From positions 1 to 9,542 of the forward strand of contig JAGDAM010000259.1 of NCBI GenBank assembly GCA_017959485.1: a stretch of DNA of 9,542 nucleotides. The letters run 5' to 3'. Positions within the stretch are counted from its first letter, which is position 1, and each line of letters begins with the position of its first letter. The notes beneath the pieces were generated by a model. It was not told where the DNA came from. It saw only the letters and a program-made list of their open reading frames with translations, and made no database searches. This DNA comes from Clostridia bacterium (GTDB taxonomy: Bacteria; Bacillota_A; Clostridia; Oscillospirales; CAG-272). The position numbers were made by a program, and so were the translations under genes. Shown piece by piece: positions 1-7,179 of the stretch.

Positions 1-1678
1 CAAGGTAGAGTATTCGGACCGGCTTCCCCATATCCAGGACGAACAGTTCGCAGTTTTCCGCCATCTGACCGAATCTGAGAACGAGCTGGCTCGCCTCAGG
101 GATGGTCATAAAGTACCTTATTACCCGCTTGTCGGTTACGGTCAGCGGCCCGCCGGCTGCGATCTGACGTTTGAAGAGCGGGATTACAGACCCCGAACTG
201 CCGAGCACGTTGCCGAATCTCGTCGCGCAGAAGGAGGTCTTTCCTCCCTTGGCGGCGTGAGACATCACTATCATTTCGCACATCCGCTTGGTCGCGCCCA
301 TCACGTTGGTAGGATTGACCGCCTTGTCGGTCGAGACCATCAGGAATCTTTCCGCTTCGTATTTTTCGGCGCATTTTACAACGTTCAGGGTGCCGAAAAC
401 GTTGTTGACTACCGCCTCCGCGCAGTTGTGCTCCATAAGAGGAACGTGTTTGTGAGCCGCGGCGTGAAGGACGATATCCGGGCGGTATTTTGCGAACACC
501 CGTTCAAGAGCCGGCAGATTGCAGACCGACAGAATCTCGATGACTATATCGGATTCGCTGCCGTATTTTGCGGCCAGTTCGGTCTTAAGATCGTACGCGC
601 CGTTTTCATAGACGTCAAGAATTATTATCTTGCGCGGCCGCAGCGCCGCCAGTTGGCGGCAGAGTTCCGAACCGATCGAACCGCCGCCGCCCGTTATAAG
701 GACCGTCTTCCCTCCGTAGAACTCGCGGCTTGACGAATCAAGGCAGTTGACGGGTTTCCGGAAGAGCAGTTCCTCGATGTCGAAATCGCGGATCATCTTC
801 TTGTTTTCTCCGCCGAACTCGACGCCGAGAAGAGGAAAATCGAACACCTTGACCGAGATCCCGGCCCTGCGGTAGTAATTGAAAAGCGTAACCCGTTCGT
901 CGGGTCCGGCGTTGGGAACGCAGAATACGACCTGGTAAACCCCGATTTCGCGAAGATACTCGGGAGTTACGATCGAGACGTCAACGACGGGTATGCCGTA
1001 AAGCTCCCGCCCGACCTGGTCGGGAGAGGTTGCCGCAATAAGCACCGGGATGACCTGCGGCTTTGCGGTGGTCATGAGTTCTTCGGCGAGAGCGGCGCCG
1101 GTCAGCCCCGCGCCGATGATAGCTATCCGGTGAAGCTGTTCGCGGTCGACGGCGATCTGCTCGAATTCAAGATATATCTTTTTCCCGGCGAAAACGCGCA
1201 GCGCTGCGCGCAGAAACGCTCCGATTGCGTCCTTTCTGCCACCGCACTTGTACGCGTATCTGTAAATCATGCGGATCGAGAGAGAAAACAGGCAGATAAC
1301 CGCCGACAGAACGACCGTCTCCGCCGCGCCGATTCCGGGGTCGAACGAACCCGAAGGAAGAAGGTAAAGCAAAAGGCGAACCGCGAAGATCAGAAGGGCG
1401 GCGAGGGCGTCGGCGGCAAGTTCCCTGATATACGACTGTATGCCTCCGAAACGCCAGATCTGAACGTAACACTTTAACAGAAGCCGGAATGCGAGCGTAA
1501 TCAGGACAATCGTGAAAGACGACAGAACGATTGCGAGAGCATTACGGCAGGATGAAACGGCAAAAATAAAAAGCGCCGAAAGCGGTAGAAGAGTCAGAAG
1601 ATCGATAAAGAAAAGCTGAAAGCGTATGCTTCCGCCCCTGCGCGCCCGGGGCATTGCGTTGTCGCTGTTTGATTTCAT
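1..1678 (-). CDS. Membrane-anchored nucleotide-sugar 4,6-dehydratase (CapD/FlaA1/PglF-type polysaccharide biosynthesis protein), C terminus cut by window edge
   Basis: Seen: 559 codons are open from an ATG at 1678 to the left edge. Four hydrophobic segments lie at about residues 20-43, 46-69, 88-108 and 118-138. A first Rossmann-type segment (IAIIGAGLTGAALAEE, about 185-200) follows, then the SDR domain with the nucleotide-binding motif ITGGGGSIGSE (328-338) and STDKAVNPTNVMGATKR (449-465). Met460 replaces the usual SDR tyrosine and Lys464 is kept, the S/T-D-K...M...K pattern of the long WbpM/PglF/CapD dehydratases. Known: these enzymes convert UDP-GlcNAc to a 4-keto-6-deoxy sugar at the inner membrane face, the first step to diamino- or deoxy-sugars for capsule, O-chain or glycoprotein glycans. 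Usual length is about 590-660 aa, so only the C-terminal tail is missing. The start is the first Met after a strong promoter and has a weak GGAAG site 4 nt upstream. The exact sugar product cannot be told from this sequence. Confidence 0.93.
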   Translation of the reverse strand, partial: MKSNSDNAMPRARRGGSIRFQLFFIDLLTLLPLSALFIFAVSSCRNALAIVLSSFTIVLITLAFRLLLKCYVQIWRFGGIQSYIRELAADALAALLIFAVRLLLYLLPSGSFDPGIGAAETVVLSAVICLFSLSIRMIYRYAYKCGGRKDAIGAFLRAALRVFAGKKIYLEFEQIAVDREQLHRIAIIGAGLTGAALAEELMTTAKPQVIPVLIAATSPDQVGRELYGIPVVDVSIVTPEYLREIGVYQVVFCVPNAGPDERVTLFNYYRRAGISVKVFDFPLLGVEFGGENKKMIRDFDIEELLFRKPVNCLDSSSREFYGGKTVLITGGGGSIGSELCRQLAALRPRKIIILDVYENGAYDLKTELAAKYGSESDIVIEILSVCNLPALERVFAKYRPDIVLHAAAHKHVPLMEHNCAEAVVNNVFGTLNVVKCAEKYEAERFLMVSTDKAVNPTNVMGATKRMCEMIVMSHAAKGGKTSFCATRFGNVLGSSGSVIPLFKRQIAAGGPLTVTDKRVIRYFMTIPEASQLVLRFGQMAENCELFVLDMGKPVRILYL

Positions 1679-1708
1679 AAGACTTCCGTCCGTGGCTTTG
1701 TTTTTTCC

Positions 1709-1729
1709 GGGGATCTTCGGGCGATCCCC
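1709..1729 (-). other. Perfect 7-bp hairpin in the 5' leader of the dehydratase mRNA
   Basis: GGGGATC (1709-1715) and GATCCCC (1723-1729) are exact inverted repeats around a 7-nt loop. On the minus strand the hairpin lies just after the predicted transcription start. It is followed by GGAAAAAAC, that is A residues rather than U, so it is not an intrinsic terminator for the leftward transcript. It could stabilise the 5' end of the mRNA or bind a protein. No known riboswitch class is recognised in so short a leader. Confidence 0.45.
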
Positions 1730-1743
1730 TCGCTGTATTCACT

Positions 1744-1772
1744 ATTTTACCATCTCGCACCCGATATGTCAA
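1744..1772 (-). promoter_or_regulatory. Sigma-70-type promoter of the dehydratase gene
   Basis: Read on the minus strand, a perfect -35 TTGACA (1772-1767) is followed after exactly 17 bp by TAAAAT (1749-1744), one mismatch from the consensus -10. Transcription would start near 1737, leaving a leader of about 60 nt before the ATG at 1678. No other promoter-like pair in the divergent region fits the minus gene as well. Confidence 0.75.
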
Positions 1773-1801
1773 GCCGAAGCCGAAATAATTGCACAATTCT
1801 C

Positions 1802-1830
1802 TTCTATTTAGCGTCGGGATATGATATAAT
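1802..1830 (+). promoter_or_regulatory. Extended -10 promoter of the rightward gene cluster
   Basis: A consensus TATAAT (1825-1830) is preceded by TGA (1822-1824), giving the extended -10 form TGnTATAAT. The hexamer 17 bp upstream (TTCTAT, 1802-1807) is a poor -35, which extended -10 promoters tolerate. The predicted transcript starts near 1837, about 30 nt before the first ATG at 1867. This is the only convincing plus-strand promoter seen upstream of the cluster, so it may drive all seven genes. Confidence 0.65.
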
Positions 1831-1866
1831 ATATAACACATTACTAAAAAACAAGGCGGCGGCGAT

Positions 1867-2703
1867 ATGAAAGTGCTCCACGGAATCGGGACCGGAATGG
1901 GTCTCGGAATACCGAACGACAGACTGATACCGATGATAGGCGAGGCGGGATTCGAGGCCTTCTTTACCGGATGGTCGGGAAAGGAAAGCATCCGTCAGGC
2001 GCGCGCGGCGGCTGAATCGACGGGACTCTTTTACCAGTCGGTTCACTCCCCCTTCAAACACGCAGACAGAATGTGGCTTGATTCCGAAGACGGCGAACCG
2101 GCTCTGTCCGAACTTCTCGACTGCCTTCGCGACTGCGCCGAGTTCGGCGTCGGTATAATGATCGTTCACCCGATTATCGGTATGGACCGCCACCGTCCGA
2201 CGTCGGCGGGAATCGACCGGTTCGCGCGGCTTTCGGAGGAGGCGGACCGTCTCGGGGTAAAGATTGCCTATGAAAACGTGGAGGGGATCGAGTATCTGAT
2301 AGCCCTGCGCGACGCGCTTTCCGGCATTCCCTCGGTAGGATTCTGCTGGGACACCGGACACGAGATGTGCTACAACGGCCGCACCGATATTCCCTTCATT
2401 TTCGGCGACAAACTGATAGCGACCCATTTCAACGACAATATGGGTCAGACCGAGCCGAAGATAACCTGGTACGACGATCTGCATCTTTTACCCTTCGACG
2501 GAGTCGCGGACTGGAAGGGTATCGCCGAACGGCTCGACCGGGCGAAATACACCGGCGTCATGACTTTCGAGGTCACAAAATCCCACAGGCCCGAAAAGAT
2601 GCCGCGCGACGTTTACGGCGACCTCGACGCATCCGGTTTTCTGAAGCTCGCCTACGCAAAAGCGCTTAAGCTGGACTCGCTGAGAGCCCCGCAATTCAAA
2701 TGA
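1867..2703 (+). CDS. Sugar phosphate isomerase/epimerase-like TIM-barrel protein (AP endonuclease 2 fold)
   Basis: Seen: 278 aa, soluble, no signal peptide. Motifs run in the order expected for the xylose-isomerase-like TIM barrel: SVHSP with His60, IVHP with His101, YENVEG with Glu136, CWDTGHE with Asp162 and His165, ATHFNDN with His187, and FEV with Glu235. These are the positions where this family places divalent-metal ligands and its paired catalytic acids. Known: members isomerise or epimerise sugars, inositol derivatives or hydroxypyruvate, and related folds cut abasic DNA. The exact substrate cannot be assigned here. Length is normal for the family. The ribosome site is weak (AAGGCGG), but the ATG follows the extended -10 promoter closely and no better start is seen. 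It is the first gene of the cluster and lies 27 bp before serS, so the two are probably co-transcribed. Confidence 0.88.
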   Translation: MKVLHGIGTGMGLGIPNDRLIPMIGEAGFEAFFTGWSGKESIRQARAAAESTGLFYQSVHSPFKHADRMWLDSEDGEPALSELLDCLRDCAEFGVGIMIVHPIIGMDRHRPTSAGIDRFARLSEEADRLGVKIAYENVEGIEYLIALRDALSGIPSVGFCWDTGHEMCYNGRTDIPFIFGDKLIATHFNDNMGQTEPKITWYDDLHLLPFDGVADWKGIAERLDRAKYTGVMTFEVTKSHRPEKMPRDVYGDLDASGFLKLAYAKALKLDSLRAPQFK

Positions 2704-2730
2704 TTATTATTCCAAAACGGAGATACAGCT

Positions 2731-4023
2731 ATGCTTGACATCAAATTTCTGAGAGAAAATCCCGAAGCGGTACGTGAAAACATCCGCAGAAAATTTCAGG
2801 ACGAAAAACTCCCGCTCGTTGACGAAGTCATCGCGCTCGACGCCGAGTCGCGCCGGACTATAACCGAGGCGAGCGATCTGCGCGCCGAAAAGAACCGGCT
2901 GTCGAAGCAGATAGGCGCCCTCATGGCTCAGGGCAGACGCGAGGAAGCGGAGGAAGTCAAAGCGAGAGTCGCCGCCGACGCGGCGCGGCTCGCCTCGCTC
3001 GAGGCGCAGGAGCCGGTACTTCAGGAGAAGATCCGCCGGATCATGCTCCGCATCCCCAACATCATCGACCCTTCCGTTCCGATCGGCAAAGACGACTCGG
3101 AAAACGTCGAGGTCGAGCGTTTCGGCGAGCCGAAGGTGCCGGATTTCGAGATTCCCTATCACACCGAAATTATGGAAAAGCTTGCCGGCATCGATATGGA
3201 CGCCGCGGGACGCGTTTCGGGCAGCGGATTCTACTATCTGCTCGGTGACGTGGCGCGGCTTCATTCCGCCGTCCTTGCCTATGCCAGAGACTTTATGATT
3301 AACAAGGGGTTCACCTACTGCATCCCGCCCTTTATGATCCACGGAAACGTCGTCGAGGGCGTCATGAGCCAGAACGACATGGACGCCATGATGTACAAGA
3401 TCGAGGGAGAAGACCTCTATCTCATCGGCACGTCCGAGCATTCGATGATCGGAAGGTTTATCGATCAGATCATACCCGAAGCGACCCTGCCCCTCACTCT
3501 TACCAGCTACTCTCCCTGCTTCCGCAAGGAAAAGTGAGCCCACGGTATCGAGGAGCGCGGCGTCTACCGCATCCATCAGTTTGAAAAGCAGGAGATGATA
3601 GTCGTCTGCCGTCCCGAGGACAGCATGGAGTGGTACGAAAAGATGTGGAGATACTCGGTTGAGCTCTTCCGCTCGCTTGAGATTCCCGTCCGTCAGCTCG
3701 AGTGCTGCTCGGGCGACCTCGCGGATCTCAAGGTGAAGTCCTGCGACATCGAGGCCTGGTCGCCTAGACAGCAAAAGTATTTCGAGGTCTGCTCCTGCTC
3801 CAACCTCGGAGACGCTCAGGCAAGGCGCCTCAAGATGCGCGTAAAGGGCGCGTCGGGCACCTATCTGCCCCACACTCTCAACAACACCGTCGTGGCGCCG
3901 CCCAGAATGCTCATCGCCTTCCTTGAAAATCACCTGCACGCCGACGGATCGGTGGATATTCCCGAGGTCCTGAGACCTTATATGGGCGGAATCGACCGTA
4001 TACTGCCCAAGAACGGAAAATGA
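2731..4023 (+). CDS. serS: Seryl-tRNA synthetase, interrupted by an in-frame TGA at codon 269
   Basis: Known: class II synthetase that charges tRNA-Ser (and tRNA-Sec) with serine in the cytoplasm; essential. Seen: the frame spans 430 codons plus stop, the normal family length. The N-terminal tRNA-binding coiled coil covers about residues 25-110, the TSEHSMIG segment follows, motif 2 begins with SPCFRKEK (Arg265), and a class II motif 3 HTLNNTVVAPPR precedes the C-terminal helix. A TGA at 3535-3537 breaks the gene after FRKEK, and the same frame resumes at once with AHGIEERGVYRIHQFEKQEM. The family has glycine at this spot in the motif 2 loop, so GGA changed to TGA is the simplest explanation. 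Read literally, the N-terminal 268-aa product lacks motif 3 and should be inactive. An in-frame ATG at 3595 is too close to its GGAG to be a convincing restart. GGAG 8 nt before the ATG supports the start. No T-box leader fits in the 27-bp upstream gap. Identity is near certain; whether the gene works is not. Confidence 0.93.
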
Positions 4024-4364
4024 ACCGTCGGGAAGCGGGCGCGGAACGTCTCTTCGTAAAGAACGACTCCGGCTTCGTCTGCGCGAACTGCGGCAGGACC
4101 GTTCTTCCGCTCGGCTATTCTTCGAGAAACCACTGTCCCTTCTGTCTCTGGTCGGTACACCTGGACGACAATCCGGGAGACCGCCGGAGCGAATGCGGAG
4201 GGCTTATGGAACCGGTATCGGCTATTCCCGACAGCAGGAAAGGTTATATAATCGTTCACAAATGCCAAAAGTGCGGGGCCGTCAGGCGCTGCAAGGCGGC
4301 GCATGAGGCGGCCGTTCAGCCGGACGACCTTGAACTGATCATTCGGCTGACCGTCGCGGAGTAG
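4020..4364 (+). CDS. RNHCP domain-containing protein
   Basis: Seen: 114 aa containing the name-giving motif SRNHCPFCLWSVHLD (about residues 35-49) and four paired or near-paired cysteine groups: CANC (21-24), HCPFC (38-42), a single C in ECGG, and CQKCG near residue 83. The order CxxC...RNHCPxCLxSxHxD...PGDR...CGG...KGY...CxxCG matches the RNHCP family (Pfam), small proteins that look like zinc ribbons. Known: no experimentally established function that I can recall. It overlaps the serS stop by 4 bp (ATGA), so translation is coupled to serS and will suffer if ribosomes end at the internal serS TGA. It ends with TAG only 4 bp before the U32 gene. A nucleic-acid or ribosome-linked role is an inference from neighbours only. 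Confidence 0.9.
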   Translation: MNRREAGAERLFVKNDSGFVCANCGRTVLPLGYSSRNHCPFCLWSVHLDDNPGDRRSECGGLMEPVSAIPDSRKGYIIVHKCQKCGAVRRCKAAHEAAVQPDDLELIIRLTVAE

Positions 4365-4368
4365 ACGG

Positions 4369-6177
4369 ATGAAAGAGCGTCTTCCCGAACTGCTCGCCCC
4401 CGCCGGATCCTTCCGTGCGCTCGAGGCGGCGATTGACGCCGGAGCCGACGCGGTCTATCTCGGAATGAAAGGGTTCAACGCCCGCGCGGGAGCCGTCAAC
4501 TTTTCTCCCGACGAGACCCGCGCGGCGGTACGGCTCGCCCACTCCGCAGGAGTGAGAATCCACGTCACGCTGAACACCCTTGTTTACGACCGCGAAACCG
4601 ACGCTTTCGTAAAAGCCGCGATTGAGGCGGCCGAAGCGGGCGCCGACGCGCTGATCGTCGCGGACCTCGGAGGCGCCGCGCTGATCAGAAGCGTCATCCC
4701 CGGACTTCCTCTTCACGCCAGCACGCAGACGTCGGTCCACTCCTCCGCGGGCGGCCTCTTCATGAAAAAGCTCGGCTTTTCCCGCGTCGTGCTCGCGCGC
4801 GAGCTTCCGGCGTCCGAAATTGCCTCATTCGTTAAAAATACCGGCGTCGAGACCGAAATCTTCGTTCACGGAGCGCTTTGCGTCTGCCACTCGGGACAGT
4901 GCCTTATGTCTTCGGTGATAGGCGGCCGCTCGGGCAACCGCGGAGAATGCGCGCAGCCCTGCCGCCTTCCCTACCGAACGCCGAACGGGCAGTCCTATCC
5001 GCTCAGTCTTAAGGACCTTTCCCTCGCGCGCTTCGTCCCCGAAATACTCTCGCTCGGCGTCAGTTCTCTCAAGATAGAGGGACGGATGAAGCCGCCCTCA
5101 TACGTCGCGGCCGTCGTATCTGTTTGGCGGCGCCTGCTCGACGGGAGGCGTCGGGCGACCGACGAAGAGATGAGATATCTCGCCCGCGTTTTTTCGAGAC
5201 AGGGGTTCACCTCGGACTATTTCGACGATTCCGCGACTCCCGGGCACCGGATGCTCGGAGTGCGGACCGAACGGTCCAAAGCCGACTCGGCGTCATCCGT
5301 CTCTGCCGCCGAACCGCCCAAAACAGACCGGGTACTGCCCGAAATAACCGCGGCACCGCCCGAAATTTTCCCGGACGCCCGTCCGGAACGGATACCGGGT
5401 CCCGCGCCGCGGAAAGTAAGATACGCGCTCTTCTATTCTCCGGAATCGATTCCCCGGGAAGCCCGGGACTATTTCGACCTGATCTTCGTACCCGCGGAAA
5501 AACTCGACCGTGTGCCGACCGACGTCCGCGTCGACGGGATATACCTCCCTCCCGTAATCTATGACGGCGAGGAGGAGGCGGTCGAAAAAATGTTATCCCG
5601 CGCCCAGTCGGAGGGAATCACGCACGGCCTTGTCGGAAACTACGGACATCTCCCGCTCGCGGCGGGAAAAGGAATGACCCTCCACGGAGGTTTCCGTCTC
5701 AACGTCACCAACCGCGAAAGCGCGTCGCTCGCCTTCCTTGCGGGTTTTGCGGATATCGTCCCGTCGCCCGAACTGACTTTGCCGCGTCTGCGCGATCTCG
5801 GCCCCGGAACCGTACCGATAGTTTACGGGCGGCTTCCCCTGATGATAACCGAGAAATGCGTCGGCTCCGAGCTCGGAGGGTGCAGTGTCTGCGGCAGCGG
5901 AAAGGCGTTTCTCACCGACCGGATCGGGAAAAAGTTCCCGGTATTGCGCGCGTTCGATCACCGTTCGGAGATTTTCAACTGTCTTCCCGTTTATATGGGG
6001 GACAAACGCGAACTTCTCCGGGAATACCGTATCGGTTCGGGTTTCTTTATCTTCACCGTCGAGAGCAGACGCGAATCTGCCGACGTAATCAGCGCATTTA
6101 AAAAAGGTCTTCCCTGCCCCGGTTTCACCGAGGTGCGGAGAATACGGATAAAAGACGGAGGGACAACGGGAAAATGA
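4369..6177 (+). CDS. U32 family protein (peptidase U32 / RNA 5-hydroxylation family), two-part architecture
   Basis: Seen: 602 aa. Residues 5-290 form the U32 core, starting PELLAPAGSFRALEAAIDAGADAVYLG. The U32 signature is EIFVHGALCVCHSGQCLMSS (163-182), followed by GECAQPCR (192-199). Cysteines 171, 178, 194 and 198 fit the Fe-S cluster ligands known in this family. A Pro/Ala-rich linker (about 300-348) leads to a C-terminal part with LHGGFRLNVTN and YGRLPLMITEKC, and its own cysteines 497, 505, 508 and 538. Known: characterised relatives include RlhA (5-hydroxycytidine in 23S rRNA), TrhP (5-hydroxyuridine in tRNA) and UbiU/UbiV (O2-independent ubiquinone hydroxylation); older annotation as a collagenase-like protease is poorly supported for most members. 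Given serS next door, an RNA-hydroxylating role is the better guess, but which RNA is unknown. GGAG 7 nt upstream supports the ATG at 4369. Its stop overlaps the next start (ATGA). Confidence 0.9.
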   Translation: MKERLPELLAPAGSFRALEAAIDAGADAVYLGMKGFNARAGAVNFSPDETRAAVRLAHSAGVRIHVTLNTLVYDRETDAFVKAAIEAAEAGADALIVADLGGAALIRSVIPGLPLHASTQTSVHSSAGGLFMKKLGFSRVVLARELPASEIASFVKNTGVETEIFVHGALCVCHSGQCLMSSVIGGRSGNRGECAQPCRLPYRTPNGQSYPLSLKDLSLARFVPEILSLGVSSLKIEGRMKPPSYVAAVVSVWRRLLDGRRRATDEEMRYLARVFSRQGFTSDYFDDSATPGHRMLGVRTERSKADSASSVSAAEPPKTDRVLPEITAAPPEIFPDARPERIPGPAPRKVRYALFYSPESIPREARDYFDLIFVPAEKLDRVPTDVRVDGIYLPPVIYDGEEEAVEKMLSRAQSEGITHGLVGNYGHLPLAAGKGMTLHGGFRLNVTNRESASLAFLAGFADIVPSPELTLPRLRDLGPGTVPIVYGRLPLMITEKCVGSELGGCSVCGSGKAFLTDRIGKKFPVLRAFDHRSEIFNCLPVYMGDKRELLREYRIGSGFFIFTVESRRESADVISAFKKGLPCPGFTEVRRIRIKDGGTTGK

Positions 6178-7178
6178 AATTTCTGAGAGCTTTTACCGCG
6201 GGAATTGCAATTCTGCTGGCGGTGCTCATCCTGATCTACCTCGTCACCCTCTACGTAAAATACAAGCCGGACGAGAAAAAGCTTGAAAAGGGCGAATCAA
6301 AGCCGGTTCAGTTCATAAAATCGGCGCAGCACAACAGGGATTATCTGCGGCTCGCCTTTTTCCTGTTTCTTTCGGCGGCCGCCTCCGCGGTGTTCAAACG
6401 GCAGCCCGAGGTCGGTCTTGTCGCCTCGGTGCTGCTGCTCGCCTTCGACGCTCAGCTGATCGCAAACTCGCAGCTGACTAAGCGGCCGATGGCAATCACC
6501 GTTCTGATTCTCGCGCATCTCTTCGCCGCCTTCGCGCTCTGCGCCGAGTCGACGCGCCGGCTCCGCCGGCGTCCCGCCCGTGTTGCGGGATTCTGCCTCT
6601 TCGGGCTGTCGGCCGCTACCGCCGCGTGGACGGTCAGGTTTCAAAGGATTTTCGAGGCGTCCGCGAAAATCGAGGAATCCTTCCCGGAAAATACCTTCAC
6701 GATTTCCCCACAGGTGCGCGCGTATCCAGACCTCGTGTCGATAATCCTGCGAAAGTTCCAGAACTACGGAGAGGACGAGGCGAGATCGCTCCTGTCCGAC
6801 TTCAATTCGGACATCGAAATCGGGCAGATGCGTTTAAAGGTTCTGAACACGATCGATCCGGAGCAGCAAAAGGCGTATATCCGTCTTCTGCTTCTGATTT
6901 TCGGAGCGGCCGTTCTGATTTTCGCCCTGCGCCGGTTCGGAAAACTATGCGCCGCTCTTTCGTCGCTTCCCGCGGTCAGCGTCGCGTTCAATATTCTTTT
7001 CGATAAGGCGTCTACGCTCACACTGCCCCTCTTAGTAATGACTTTTGCCGCCTTCTGCTGCTTTGTCGCCGACTCCGCGGTGCGCGGCGCTCCCGAGGAC
7101 TTCTCGGATTTTGAGGATTATACCGTGAGACCCGATACCGATTCAGCCGAAAAAAACGAAGAACCGGAATATATCTGA
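6174..7178 (+). CDS. Multi-pass membrane protein of unknown function
   Basis: Not recognised. Seen: 334 aa with about eight hydrophobic segments (roughly residues 5-28, 57-75, 79-98, 105-124, 136-154, 235-252, 258-276 and 282-300). They form two groups separated by a hydrophilic stretch of about 80 residues (155-234), which is likely one folded loop on a single side of the membrane. Positive residues cluster after segments 1 and 4 (KYK, RRLRRRPAR), suggesting cytoplasmic ends. The C-terminal 30 residues are strongly acidic (EDFSDFEDY...EKNEEPEY). No transporter motif, catalytic signature or lipobox is seen. It overlaps the U32 stop by 4 bp and ends 1 bp before the dGTPase-like gene, so all three should be translated together. 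A GGAGG lies 12 nt upstream, longer spacing than usual. A link to the neighbours' functions is not evident. Confidence 0.85.
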   Translation: MKFLRAFTAGIAILLAVLILIYLVTLYVKYKPDEKKLEKGESKPVQFIKSAQHNRDYLRLAFFLFLSAAASAVFKRQPEVGLVASVLLLAFDAQLIANSQLTKRPMAITVLILAHLFAAFALCAESTRRLRRRPARVAGFCLFGLSAATAAWTVRFQRIFEASAKIEESFPENTFTISPQVRAYPDLVSIILRKFQNYGEDEARSLLSDFNSDIEIGQMRLKVLNTIDPEQQKAYIRLLLLIFGAAVLIFALRRFGKLCAALSSLPAVSVAFNILFDKASTLTLPLLVMTFAAFCCFVADSAVRGAPEDFSDFEDYTVRPDTDSAEKNEEPEYI

Positions 7179-7179
7179 T

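Noticed and set aside
257..733. 158-codon plus-strand frame inside the dehydratase gene
   Set aside because: It is antisense to the catalytic domain, whose conserved motifs prove the minus strand is coding.
1709..1729. Hairpin as an intrinsic terminator
   Set aside because: The T run lies before the hairpin on the plus strand and becomes an A run after it on the minus strand, so neither direction has the required U tract.
1804..2484. 226-codon minus-strand frame over the TIM-barrel gene
   Set aside because: The plus-strand frame has ordered metal-site motifs, a promoter and normal length; the minus frame has none.
2704..2730. T-box leader before serS
   Set aside because: Only 27 bp separate the genes, too short for a T-box, and no T-box sequence is seen.
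3535..3569. Selenocysteine insertion at the serS TGA, with CGGTA/TACCG (3543-3547 and 3565-3569) as a SECIS stem
   Set aside because: The family residue is glycine, not cysteine. The 5-bp stem comes from codons of the conserved HGIEERGVYR segment, and no catalytic role for Sec is plausible there.
2707..3939. 410-codon open frame on the minus strand, opposite serS
   Set aside because: It lies antisense to a gene with clear family motifs. Long antisense frames arise from GC-rich codon bias, and its translation shows no domain-like pattern.
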